Shown here: one piece after another, positions 8,808-16,325 of the stretch | Layout: each line of letters starts with the position of its first letter | Numbering within the stretch: the first letter of the stretch is position 1 | NCBI RefSeq assembly: GCF_003234935.1 | Contig: NZ_QKSB01000003.1 | Location: 248,001 to 312,000, forward strand | Direction of reading: 5' to 3' | Length of the DNA stretch: 64,000 bases | Source: Putridiphycobacter roseus | GTDB lineage: Bacteria > Bacteroidota > Bacteroidia > Flavobacteriales_D > Crocinitomicaceae | Translations under genes and position numbers: made by a program | Notes under the pieces: model-generated | What the model was told of the DNA's origin: nothing | Database searches by the model: none | The model's input: only the letters and a program-made list of their open reading frames with translations

Positions 8808-9341
8808 CTATCTTTTTAATCGAGATAAAGTCTCTGGTGTCATTCTCAAATAAGAAGCAATGTATTTATTTGGGACCTCTTGAAACAATTGTGGGCTTCT
8901 TGCCAAAACACGTGCATAACGTTTAGCTGGAGATTGGATTAATATGTCTTTTTCTCTTTCTAATTGCTGAAAAATTAAAGCTTCTAAAAGGTTTTGCCAT
9001 AACAAATGTAAAACGGGAGAAGATTGAATTAAAGCTTGAAATTTGCCTTTAGAAATAATTTTCACTTTTGTTTTACGTATTGCTTGAACTACTAAGTCAC
9101 TCGGTGCCTCAGATAAATAGGAATCTAAAGCTGCAATTAAATTTTTCGGATAGCCAAATCGAATAGTGTGTTCATTCGACTCGTCTTGTATATAAATACG
9201 CAAGCAGCCTGTAACAATAAAATATATATTTAAATCTATTTGTCCATTTACTTTAACAAATTCATTTCGTTGAAATGTTTTTTCACTTTCCCAAAGTCCA
9301 GCTTTTTCTATGGCAAGTATCAATTCATTTAATGGATCCAT
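8808..9341 (-). CDS. Crp/Fnr-family transcriptional regulator
   Basis: 177 residues. Cyclic-nucleotide-binding-like beta-roll about 20-110 (N-I-Y-F-I-V-T-G-C-L-R-I-Y), dimer helix about 110-135, and helix-turn-helix at the very C-terminus (Y-I-A-S-Y-L-R-M-T-P-E-T-L-S-R). Glu170, Ser173 and Arg174 are placed as the DNA-reading residues of FNR. The N-terminal cysteine cluster of true FNR and the cAMP phosphate-binding loop of CRP are absent, so the signal is unknown. The start shares one base with the CvpA stop (TAATG), so it is translated from the same message. Confidence 0.87.
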   Translation of the reverse strand: MDPLNELILAIEKAGLWESEKTFQRNEFVKVNGQIDLNIYFIVTGCLRIYIQDESNEHTIRFGYPKNLIAALDSYLSEAPSDLVVQAIRKTKVKIISKGKFQALIQSSPVLHLLWQNLLEALIFQQLEREKDILIQSPAKRYARVLARSPQLFQEVPNKYIASYLRMTPETLSRLKR

Positions 9342-9874
9342 TACTTATCTGATTTAAGTAAATCTAATAAGTTAAATCTATTTTGGAACAAGGTACTTTC
9401 TTCAATTGCTGGTATTACCGTAAAATTCATCTTCTTTAAAGGTTCATATAGTAAAGAAGTTTCTTTAATTTCTTTAGATAGAAATTTATTTTTCTCATCT
9501 ATCGCCTCTAAAACGATCACTATCACTGAAGACAACAACAACATTTTTAGTCCTCCAAAAACCAGACCTGCAAATTTATTAATGGTAGACAAAGCAACCA
9601 TAGAAATGGCTTTTTCCAACATTTTCCCTAAAAAGTATACCATTGCACCAACCAGTAAAAAAGTTACGACAAAAGAAACAATCGGTAAATATTCAGAATT
9701 TAAAGATAATTTATCTTTTAAAATTTCAGCCATAAAATCGGTGAAATGCACCGCACCATATAAGCCAGCAAACAATGCCAACAAGGTAAACACTTCAATA
9801 ATAAACCCTTTTTTAAAACCTTTCCAAGCGCCAATTAAAACAGGGACCAGTAATATAAAATCTAAATAATTCAT
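9341..9874 (-). CDS. CvpA-family membrane protein
   Basis: 177 residues from the ATG at 9874. The reading frame is open back to 9961, but that would overlap the divergent gene start, and MNYLDFILLVPVLIGAWKG is the normal CvpA N-terminus. Four membrane segments (about 3-20, 28-45, 62-85, 105-125), with the family pattern D-x-x-L-L-x-x-x-x-x-x-G-x-x-K-G-F at the start and a short hydrophilic tail. CvpA proteins are inner-membrane proteins linked to colicin V export and envelope integrity; the exact role is not settled. It is coupled to the Crp/Fnr gene by a TAATG overlap. Confidence 0.8.
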   Translation of the reverse strand: MNYLDFILLVPVLIGAWKGFKKGFIIEVFTLLALFAGLYGAVHFTDFMAEILKDKLSLNSEYLPIVSFVVTFLLVGAMVYFLGKMLEKAISMVALSTINKFAGLVFGGLKMLLLSSVIVIVLEAIDEKNKFLSKEIKETSLLYEPLKKMNFTVIPAIEESTLFQNRFNLLDLLKSDK

Positions 9875-9950
9875 GGTTGTATAAAGGTAATTTAGATTAA
9901 ATGCACTTACCTTTGTAAACAGATTAATTACCCACAATATAATTTTAATA

Positions 9951-10301
9951 ATGGACCACAAACTCGCACAGGAATTTCAAGACCTTACCAAAAAGATGAA
10001 CAAGTTATTTGATGCTGACATGGATTTAAATGGCGTAATGACTATTATAGGTGTTCAAGAAGTAGGACATGGATTTAGAAAATACACCAAGGATGAAAAG
10101 TTAAACTTAATGCATGTTGCCACTTGTACAATTTTAGAACCATACGGTTACTATAAATATTCTCATGACGACGAAGATGGCTGGCCTCATTTTGAAAATG
10201 TTCAAAAATTACCACATTTAAATGACAAACAACAAGAACATTTACTAAAAGAAGCTATTATTCAATACTTTAATGTAAATGAATATTTAGAAGAAGAATA
10301 A
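9951..10301 (+). CDS. Conserved hypothetical protein
   Basis: 116 residues, soluble, acidic (ends E-Y-L-E-E-E), no signal peptide or membrane segment. It is divergent from CvpA with 76 bp between starts. No family is recognised with confidence. Good codon use, an ATG start and the position in a compact region support a real gene. Confidence 0.65.
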   Translation: MDHKLAQEFQDLTKKMNKLFDADMDLNGVMTIIGVQEVGHGFRKYTKDEKLNLMHVATCTILEPYGYYKYSHDDEDGWPHFENVQKLPHLNDKQQEHLLKEAIIQYFNVNEYLEEE

Positions 10302-10361
10302 AAGACTGGTAAATACACTTTTTTTAACGCACAGTAATCGAAAGACCAATAGGTTTTACCG

Positions 10362-10405
10362 TACCCTAAATAATAATAATGCAAACGTCATTATCATTTA
10401 GGGTA
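10362..10405. terminator. Long imperfect hairpin between convergent genes
   Basis: TACCCTAAAT pairs with ATTTAGGGTA, and the stem continues as ATAAT/ATTAT after one mismatch, giving an arm of about 18 nt around a loop with TGCAAACG. It lies 60 bp after the stop of the plus-strand gene and upstream of the carboxyltransferase 3' end. There is no clean T-tract on either strand, so a rho-independent terminator is possible but not textbook; a 3' RNA stabiliser is an alternative. Confidence 0.5.
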
Positions 10406-10509
10406 GATAATTTAAATTGAGGAGGACAAAATCATTGGTTCACCTATTTTGTAAACCCTAAAATTTCACCTTTACTTCCGAATTCGTTTTTACACTTCAC
10501 TACTGGATA

Positions 10510-10568
10510 AGCGTACCATTTATTTACCACCATAAAAAGTAAATTTTTAATGGCTTTAAAGGTACGCT
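10510..10568 (-). terminator. Nested 3' stem-loop after the carboxyltransferase gene
   Basis: AGCGTACC (10510-10517) pairs perfectly with GGTACGCT (10561-10568). Between them the minus strand has a second stem, CCATTAAAAA with TTTTTATGG. It begins 11 nt after the stop codon. Likely a 3' end structure of that transcript; the outer stem encloses over 40 nt, so it is not a compact terminator. Confidence 0.4.
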
Positions 10569-10579
10569 CAAAGCTTCAT

Positions 10580-12223
10580 TTAAGTCTGAATAGCACCAAC
10601 GTTGTAACGCTCAGTTATAGGCGCGTGGTTAGCCATTTCAATCCCCATAGAAATTACCTTACGCGTATCTACAGGATCAATAATGGCATCATACCATAAT
10701 CTTGAAGCTGCATAATACGGTGAAATCTGTCTGTCATATCTAGACTTAATTCTATTGTAGATTTCTTTTTCTGCTTCTTCGGTAATTTCTTCTCCTTTTT
10801 TCTTTAGAGAAGCAACTTCAATTTGAAGTAAAGTTTTTGCTGCTGAAGCGCCACTCATTACAGCCATTTCAGCTGTCGGCCAAGCCACAATTAAACGTGG
10901 ATCGTATGCTTTACCACACATGGCATAATTACCGGCTCCATAGGAATTACCAATAACAATAGTAAACTTAGGTACCACAGAATTTGCCATAGCAGAAACC
11001 ATTTTTGCACCATCCTTTATTATACCAGAGTGTTCAGATTTTGAACCAACCATAAATCCAGTAACATCTTGTAAGAATACTAGAGGAATATTTTTTTGAT
11101 TACAGACCATGATAAATCTAGCTGCTTTATCAGCAGAATCGTTATAGATTACCCCACCAAATTGCATTTCTCCTTTAGCATTTTTCACTAATTCTCTTTG
11201 GTTAGCTATAATACCAACACTCCAACCATCTACTCTTGCGTAGCCACAAATAATAGTTTTTCCGTAATCCTCTTTGTATTCCGTAAACTCTGAATTATCT
11301 ATTAAATTCGCAATTATTTTCTTAGTATCATATGGTTTAGATCTTTCCCTAGGGAAAGTACCATAAATATCCTTCAAAGGCATGGTAGGTAAAACAGCTT
11401 CTTTACGATCGAATCCTGCTTTTGGCTTACTACCAATTTTATCCATTAAACCACGAATGGTTTTTAAACAATCTGCGTCATCTTTTGATTTATAGTCACA
11501 AACCCCTGAGATATTAGTTTGGGTAGTAGCACCACCTAATGTTTCATTGTCTATTGATTCTCCAATAGCTGCTTTTACTAGGTATGATCCAGCTAAAAAG
11601 ATAGTCCCTGTTTTATCCACAATTAAGGATTCGTCAGACATAATTGGTAAATAGGCACCACCGGCAACACATGATCCCATCACTGCTGAAATTTGCGTAA
11701 TCCCCATGGCCGACATTTTAGCATTGTTTCTAAAAATACGACCAAAATGTTCTTTGTCTGGGAAAATTTCATCTTGCAAAGGCAAGTATACGCCAGCGCT
11801 ATCTACCAAATAGATTATTGGTAAATGATTTTCCATGGCTATTTCTTGCGCTCTTAAATTCTTTTTAGCGGTAATCGGAAACCAAGCCCCTGCTTTTACT
11901 GTGGCGTCATTCGCAACAATAATGCATTCCTTTCCGCTTACGTATCCAATAACAATAACAACACCTCCAGAAGGACATCCACCATGTTCTTCATACATGC
12001 CGTCACCTACAAAAGCACCAATCTCAATGGTGTCAGAATTAGCATCAATTAAATTTTCAATTCTTTCTCTGGCAGTCATTTTCCCCTTAGCCTTATGCTT
12101 TTCAATACGACTCTTTCCGCCTCCTAAATAAATAGTTGCTAACTTTTGTTCCATTTCTGAAATAAGTAAGCGCATACTATCGTCATTTTTATTTATTTCT
12201 AAGGTTTCTTTTTTTATGGCCAT
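10580..12223 (-). CDS. Acyl-CoA carboxylase, carboxyltransferase (beta) subunit, methylcrotonyl-CoA carboxylase-like
   Basis: 547 residues. The carboxyltransferase half of a biotin-dependent acyl-CoA carboxylase, with two crotonase-like domains (about 40-290 and 300-530). The segment P-L-Q-D-E-I-F-P-D-K-E-H-F-G-R-I-F (about 155-171) is characteristic of the 3-methylcrotonyl-CoA carboxylase beta group; GGAYLPIMSDE and the second-domain GNSYGAGNYAMCGKAYDPR are the oxyanion-hole and CoA segments. Leucine breakdown is the likely pathway, but propionyl-CoA carboxylase-type use is not excluded. No biotin carboxylase or biotin-carrier gene lies within the window, so its partner is encoded elsewhere. 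Confidence 0.9.
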   Translation of the reverse strand: MAIKKETLEINKNDDSMRLLISEMEQKLATIYLGGGKSRIEKHKAKGKMTARERIENLIDANSDTIEIGAFVGDGMYEEHGGCPSGGVVIVIGYVSGKECIIVANDATVKAGAWFPITAKKNLRAQEIAMENHLPIIYLVDSAGVYLPLQDEIFPDKEHFGRIFRNNAKMSAMGITQISAVMGSCVAGGAYLPIMSDESLIVDKTGTIFLAGSYLVKAAIGESIDNETLGGATTQTNISGVCDYKSKDDADCLKTIRGLMDKIGSKPKAGFDRKEAVLPTMPLKDIYGTFPRERSKPYDTKKIIANLIDNSEFTEYKEDYGKTIICGYARVDGWSVGIIANQRELVKNAKGEMQFGGVIYNDSADKAARFIMVCNQKNIPLVFLQDVTGFMVGSKSEHSGIIKDGAKMVSAMANSVVPKFTIVIGNSYGAGNYAMCGKAYDPRLIVAWPTAEMAVMSGASAAKTLLQIEVASLKKKGEEITEEAEKEIYNRIKSRYDRQISPYYAASRLWYDAIIDPVDTRKVISMGIEMANHAPITERYNVGAIQT

Positions 12224-12263
12224 ATTGATTAACTATTGGTGAAAAAATCATTAATTTCAAGCC

Positions 12264-12271
12264 CAAATATA
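12264..12271 (-). promoter_or_regulatory. Candidate -7 box of the carboxyltransferase promoter
   Basis: TATATTTG on the minus strand matches the Bacteroidota TAnnTTTG box and would start transcription about 35 nt before the ATG at 12223. No clear -33 TTTG was seen at the usual spacing. Confidence 0.4.
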
Positions 12272-12322
12272 CATATTCTTTGTTTAAATAATATTGAATA
12301 ATCCAAGAGAACAAAATAAAAA

Positions 12323-12754
12323 ATGATGGTCAGTAATTTTAACATTAGAGTTTATGGTATTGTACGCAACCATTTGGGAGAAATATTAATTGCAGAAGAA
12401 AAATACAAGGACCAGATATTGACCAAATTTGTGGGCGGAGGATTGGAAAAAGGTGAAGGATTACATGCAGGCTTAAAAAGAGAATTCAAAGAAGAATTAG
12501 CCCTAGAGATTGAAATTGGGAATTTGTTTTATGTCAATGATTTTTTACAAATTTCCTATTTTAAGCCTGAAGACCAGATTATCAGCTTTTACTATGAAGT
12601 TACCTTATTAGAAAAGCTGGACATAGCAGTTTTAAATAAAAAAAATAAAGGGCAACAAGTCTTGCATTGGAAAAATCTGTACAACTACCCTACAGCACAA
12701 TTATCTCTGCCTATCGACAAAGTGGTATTGGACTTACTAAAGCAAAAAGCATAA
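12323..12754 (+). CDS. Nudix hydrolase
   Basis: 143 residues. The Nudix box G-x5-E-x7-R-E-x2-E-E is present at about residues 39-60 (GGLEKGEGLHAGLKREFKEE); the glycine normally following is replaced by Ala in E-E-L-A-L. Hydrolyses a nucleoside diphosphate linked to another group; the substrate cannot be read from the sequence. ATG at 12323 is followed immediately by a second ATG, either of which may be used. A strong bidirectional terminator follows the stop directly. Confidence 0.88.
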   Translation: MMVSNFNIRVYGIVRNHLGEILIAEEKYKDQILTKFVGGGLEKGEGLHAGLKREFKEELALEIEIGNLFYVNDFLQISYFKPEDQIISFYYEVTLLEKLDIAVLNKKNKGQQVLHWKNLYNYPTAQLSLPIDKVVLDLLKQKA

Positions 12755-12755
12755 A

Positions 12756-12785
12756 AAAAGCGCCTTGATAAATCAAGGCGCTTTT
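12756..12785. terminator. Perfect bidirectional rho-independent terminator
   Basis: AAAAGCGCCTTGAT and ATCAAGGCGCTTTT form a perfect 14-bp stem including the A/T flanks, with a 2-nt central loop. It sits between the convergent Nudix and lipoprotein genes and has A-tract and T-tract on both sides, so it can stop both transcripts. Confidence 0.92.
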
Positions 12786-12804
12786 CAATAGTATTGAATT
12801 AAAA

Positions 12805-13278
12805 TTATTTTAATTTTTCATCAATCATTTCTTCTAAACCTTCTACAGTTTCTTCTAAGTTTTCACCTACGTTTTCCATTCCTTCTTCTAATCCTTCGAA
12901 ACTTTCTTCTAGACCTTCCATAGCATCACCCATGTCCATATCTTGGTATGCATTTTGCATTTGCTCCATGATTAAATCTTGTAATTCTTGCATTGCTGGA
13001 CAATCATCCATATATTCCTGACGTTTTGCTTCTTGCTCTTCAGCACTTAAGTCTTTCATTTCGTCATTCAAAGTATTTCCTAGCTCTTCACATTTTGCTA
13101 ACTCTTCTTTATTTTTTTCTTCAAAAGCTTTCATTTTCTCTTGATCCATTCCAACTTCTTTAAACCCTTCTAAGCTTAATTCAGTACAACTACATAATGT
13201 AGTTTCTTTCGCAGTTTCACCACATGAAGCTAAAACAACAACAGAAAGAGCCGCAACAATAATGTTTTTAATTTTCAT
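12805..13278 (-). CDS. Acidic coiled-coil lipoprotein, unknown function
   Basis: 157 residues. Signal peptide with lipobox L-A-S-C (Cys about 19), then a C-S-C motif near residues 28-30, then a very acidic helical region with repeats of E-G-L-E-E and E-N-V-G-E-N-L-E-E towards the C-terminus (about 110-157). Predicted to be lipid-anchored in the envelope. No family recognised. It is a single gene sharing the terminator at 12756-12785 with the Nudix gene. Confidence 0.8.
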   Translation of the reverse strand: MKIKNIIVAALSVVVLASCGETAKETTLCSCTELSLEGFKEVGMDQEKMKAFEEKNKEELAKCEELGNTLNDEMKDLSAEEQEAKRQEYMDDCPAMQELQDLIMEQMQNAYQDMDMGDAMEGLEESFEGLEEGMENVGENLEETVEGLEEMIDEKLK

Positions 13279-13523
13279 AATTTTTTTAATTGATTCTATA
13301 TATAACTCGCCAAAAGTATATTATTATTTTGGGATTCTTTAATTTTAATTGAAAAAAATATCAATACTTTGCACTCTTTTGTACTTTTTTAATGAAAATT
13401 TAGTTACTTTTTGCCTAGATTGAATTATAACCATGAATTTCAAGGCAAATTACTAACAATTTTTAGTCAATTATTTTCGAGAAAAAAAAACCAAACCAAA
13501 ATAAATTAACCTAATTTTAACTT

Positions 13524-14468
13524 ATGAAGCAAATTCTTTTTTATTCCTTAATATGGGCACAAACCACTTTGTTTGGTTATGCGCCAGAAGTCATTAAATT
13601 AATTTCGGTTGAGAAAGATACCAATCAATATACTTTTGTAAAAACACCTGATTTTTACACAGAAAAATGGGATACTTTAGCGCAACCAATTTTTTGGCGT
13701 TCCGTGATGAAAATGACACCTGATTCTTGCATCATTAATGTAGCAAGTACTAGAAGAATTTTACACAAAGAATCTGTAGCAAAGTGGAATTTGATGAATG
13801 ATACCCAAAAAGAAATGGCGCGGGTAGAATTAAGAAAAGCATATGGTTTAGATTCCACCGAAAGAATTTACATGACCACGGGTAAACGAGATTTTTTCCA
13901 ATTTACAAAAGTATACCCAAGTATTTCAGAAGCGGTAAAAATATTTTCTAAAAACGAAACCGACCCATGGTATGCCCAAGCGATTCTAATGATTGAAAGT
14001 CCTGGTAAAATTGCTTATTCAAATGTAGGTGCTTATGGACCTTTTCAATTAATGAAATCAGTAGCGCGCAGTCACGGTATTAAAGTAGATAAATATGTAG
14101 ATGAACGCAAAGACTTTGGTAAATCGGCTTATGCTTCAGCACATTTATTAAGAACATCTTGTGTACCAGAAGCAAAAAGAATATTAAGTAAATTCAATAT
14201 CCATGTTTCTAAATCTATGGAATACAGCCTTTGGTTTAGGTTATTGGTGCTACATAACTACCATGCAGGTGCCGGAAATGTGAACCAAGTATTGACTAAT
14301 GTGGTCAAACCTAATTTAGGATCTAAACAATTAATTACTAAACTTTGGCAATCTGAATACGGACGTTTTAAAAATTCCTCGCAAAACTACTCTCAATTGG
14401 CTTTGGCTTCATTACTTATTTTAAATGAATTCATTACAGATGAATGTGTGGAGATCATAGCGAAGTAA
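13524..14468 (+). CDS. Lytic transglycosylase-like (SLT domain) protein
   Basis: 314 residues with a short N-terminal hydrophobic signal (about 1-19). The SLT/lysozyme-like domain spans about 145-280: catalytic Glu158 in MIESPGK, the G-A-Y-G-P-F-Q-L-M loop (169-177) and the late N-Y-H-A-G-A-G-N-V segment. Such enzymes cleave the MurNAc-GlcNAc bond of peptidoglycan in the periplasm. The usual E-S-x-F-x-x-x-A-x-S spacing is slightly altered (ESPGKIAYS), so activity is probable, not certain. No LysM domain. Confidence 0.82.
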   Translation: MKQILFYSLIWAQTTLFGYAPEVIKLISVEKDTNQYTFVKTPDFYTEKWDTLAQPIFWRSVMKMTPDSCIINVASTRRILHKESVAKWNLMNDTQKEMARVELRKAYGLDSTERIYMTTGKRDFFQFTKVYPSISEAVKIFSKNETDPWYAQAILMIESPGKIAYSNVGAYGPFQLMKSVARSHGIKVDKYVDERKDFGKSAYASAHLLRTSCVPEAKRILSKFNIHVSKSMEYSLWFRLLVLHNYHAGAGNVNQVLTNVVKPNLGSKQLITKLWQSEYGRFKNSSQNYSQLALASLLILNEFITDECVEIIAK

Positions 14469-14632
14469 TAGTCAAATTTTAAGCCTTACTTTCTGTTTTT
14501 ATTTTATATTAATGCGTAATTAAGTTATCCATTAACCCATAAAATATTTTAGTCCTATTACATACCGTGTACAGGTATATGGATTATGCCTAAAGATAGG
14601 TGAGAACGGGAATGACAGCATTAACCAGTAAC

Positions 14633-14968
14633 ATGAAGATGATAACCTACAGCGATTTTCAAAAAATAGACATTAGAGTCGGCACAATTATTAAGGCCGA
14701 AATTTTTAAAGAAGCTAAGCAACCTGCCTTTAAAATGAGCATTGACTTTGGACCATTAGGTGTGAAAAAAACTTCTGCTCAAATAACCGACTTATACCAA
14801 CCTGAGCATATTATTGGCATGCAAGTTACTGCTGTTGTTAATTTCCCCCCCAAACAAATAGCCAATATAATGAGTGAATGTTTGGTATTAGGCATTGTAG
14901 ATGCCAATCAAAAGGTCACCCTACTCAACCCCAACACAGCAGTAGAAAATGGTTTAAAAATCAGTTAA
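14633..14968 (+). CDS. tRNA-binding-domain protein, CsaA-like
   Basis: 111 residues from ATG 14633; an upstream ATG at 14600 adds eleven residues that do not belong to the fold. The protein is one OB-fold tRNA-binding domain with the signature F-x-K-I-D-I-R-V-G-T-I and L-V-L-G-I-V-D at the end. CsaA proteins of this length are described as chaperones or tRNA binders. It stands alone after the transglycosylase gene with 164 bp between. Confidence 0.85.
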   Translation: MKMITYSDFQKIDIRVGTIIKAEIFKEAKQPAFKMSIDFGPLGVKKTSAQITDLYQPEHIIGMQVTAVVNFPPKQIANIMSECLVLGIVDANQKVTLLNPNTAVENGLKIS

Positions 14969-15797
14969 TCATCTTCAAAAATAAAAAGAAGTCTCCTTTT
15001 TATATATCCCCTATTTACTTTAAAGAAATTACTTCAACCATTTATAAAGATTTTCCTATCTTCCAATTTTACTAATACCCATAATAAGCTAGTAGTCAAA
15101 CTTATTTTCACATAGTCAGCAATGGTAAGGATAATAAACAGGGAAAGTATTTCATTTTTATTATACTTATGACTAGTTAAAAATGACGCAAACTTTATTA
15201 ATTTAATTGGGGATTATGGACTAGATTGATCTTGATTTATGTAAGCAATCACCCCTATTTTTTTAGTGTTTTTTTGGCATAAAAAAGGTCTGAAATTTAT
15301 AAATACAAATACTTAATCTAATTTTGATGGTGCGGGGAACTTACATCAATGTAACCAATTTATATTCTTAAATATCAGACCCTCTTTCCTTTTCAACTAT
15401 TTAAACTAAAAAAATAAATGATTAAAGAATCTGTTATAAATGTATCATTTTTTTAGGTTTATGATTTAAATTTTCGACAGAACTCAATAATAAATTTAGC
15501 TTAACGCGACACACAACCAACATAACCGATTAATATACAGTACTTAAACTGATAAAAGACACGATAAATATTAAATATTAAAATCCTTAATTTTATCGAC
15601 GAAACTATTTAATAGACTGAAAAAAAAACAATCAACGAGTATATACACACCTATTATTCAGCTATAATACAGTGGTAGATGAAAGCGGGAAAGGATCCTT
15701 AAGTATGCCTAGTAGATAATTCAATTATTCAAAACCAATAAGTAGCTAGTTATTTTAGTAGTTTCCGCTATAAAAATATCATTTTGTAAATAAAAAA
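14969..15797. other. Non-coding stretch of about 830 bp
   Basis: No reading frame with coding character was found on either strand; stops are dense in all frames. The only clear structure is the 95-bp inverted-repeat element at 15287-15381. The stretch downstream of the GH20-like gene was read for remains of a GH20 catalytic domain and none was seen. The G-rich bit near 15680-15700 is not a tRNA. Confidence 0.6.
15287..15381. repeat. 95-bp inverted-repeat element (MITE-like or structured RNA)
   Basis: The 24-nt arms 15287-15310 and 15358-15381 match as inverted repeats at 20 of 24 positions, starting with perfect GGTCTGA/TCAGACC ends. The 47-nt centre contains its own small hairpin, TTACA-TCAA-TGTAA, and a GGTGCGGGG patch unusual for this A/T-rich region. 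Neither a target duplication nor an open frame is seen. It could be a miniature transposable element, a structured RNA or a REP-like repeat. Confidence 0.5.
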
Positions 15798-16325
15798 CTA
15801 TTTAAACGAATCCAATACGGGTATATTTTCAATTTCAATAGTCGGCAAGTACCAATTATTTCGCTTATGCCCTTTATCAAAATCAAATACAAACAACTGC
15901 TTTAGGGCTTGCATACCATTCAACACACCTTGATTGCCCATGGCAGAAATAGCCACACGGTTCGTATCAATAACCAGGCTATACACCTCATGACCAATAG
16001 TTTTTGTTTCATTATTGAGCATGATATAATTCGGGTACTGCCTAAACTCTTCGCCTTTAATTTTTATGATTTCAGGGCTAAAAGTTGAATTCTCCGCTAT
16101 CAAGTGTTGCAAGTAGTTAGCCCCAGTAGTACTATCATTCCAAGTTAGAATAACAGTTTTTCGGTTTAGTTCAAAATACCCAGAATCTATTTTTAAATAG
16201 GAAGGTTTTGGTGTTAAGTTAATCTCAAAAGCTTGCCGATAAATAATAGGGTCTTTTTCTACCTGACAACAGCCAAAACAAACTAACAAGCAAAAAGCAA
16301 GGATTAAACTACCACTCCATTTCAT
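15798..16325 (-). CDS. Lipoprotein with GH20 beta-hexosaminidase N-terminal domain only
   Basis: 175 residues from ATG 16325 (an ATG at 16334 adds three residues). A signal peptide ends at a Cys-rich C-F-G-C-C segment, giving a lipoprotein. Residues about 35-165 match the non-catalytic N-terminal domain of family 20 beta-N-acetylhexosaminidases (P-K-P-S-Y-L-K-I start, Y-S-L-V-I-D ... G-x-L-N-G-M-Q-A-L-K-Q-L-F end). The catalytic barrel that should follow is missing: the frame stops after I-P-V-L-D-S-F-K. It overlaps the glycosylasparaginase gene by 17 bp. It may be a truncated pseudogene or a small glycan-binding protein; the intact signal peptide and frame leave both open. Confidence 0.6.
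   Translation of the reverse strand: MKWSGSLILAFCLLVCFGCCQVEKDPIIYRQAFEINLTPKPSYLKIDSGYFELNRKTVILTWNDSTTGANYLQHLIAENSTFSPEIIKIKGEEFRQYPNYIMLNNETKTIGHEVYSLVIDTNRVAISAMGNQGVLNGMQALKQLFVFDFDKGHKRNNWYLPTIEIENIPVLDSFK

Noticed and set aside
9875..9961. Longer reading of the CvpA-like gene back to 9961
   Set aside because: It would overlap the start of the divergent gene at 9951, and the extra residues do not match the CvpA N-terminus, which begins at 9874.
14878..15075. Small plus-strand frame overlapping the end of the CsaA-like gene
   Set aside because: It reads in a different frame of a well-supported gene, then continues into A/T-rich non-coding sequence, with no recognisable protein features.
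15660..15720. Possible tRNA-like stretch in the gap near 15.7 kb
   Set aside because: There is no T-loop GGTTCRA pattern, no acceptor stem and no cloverleaf by eye.
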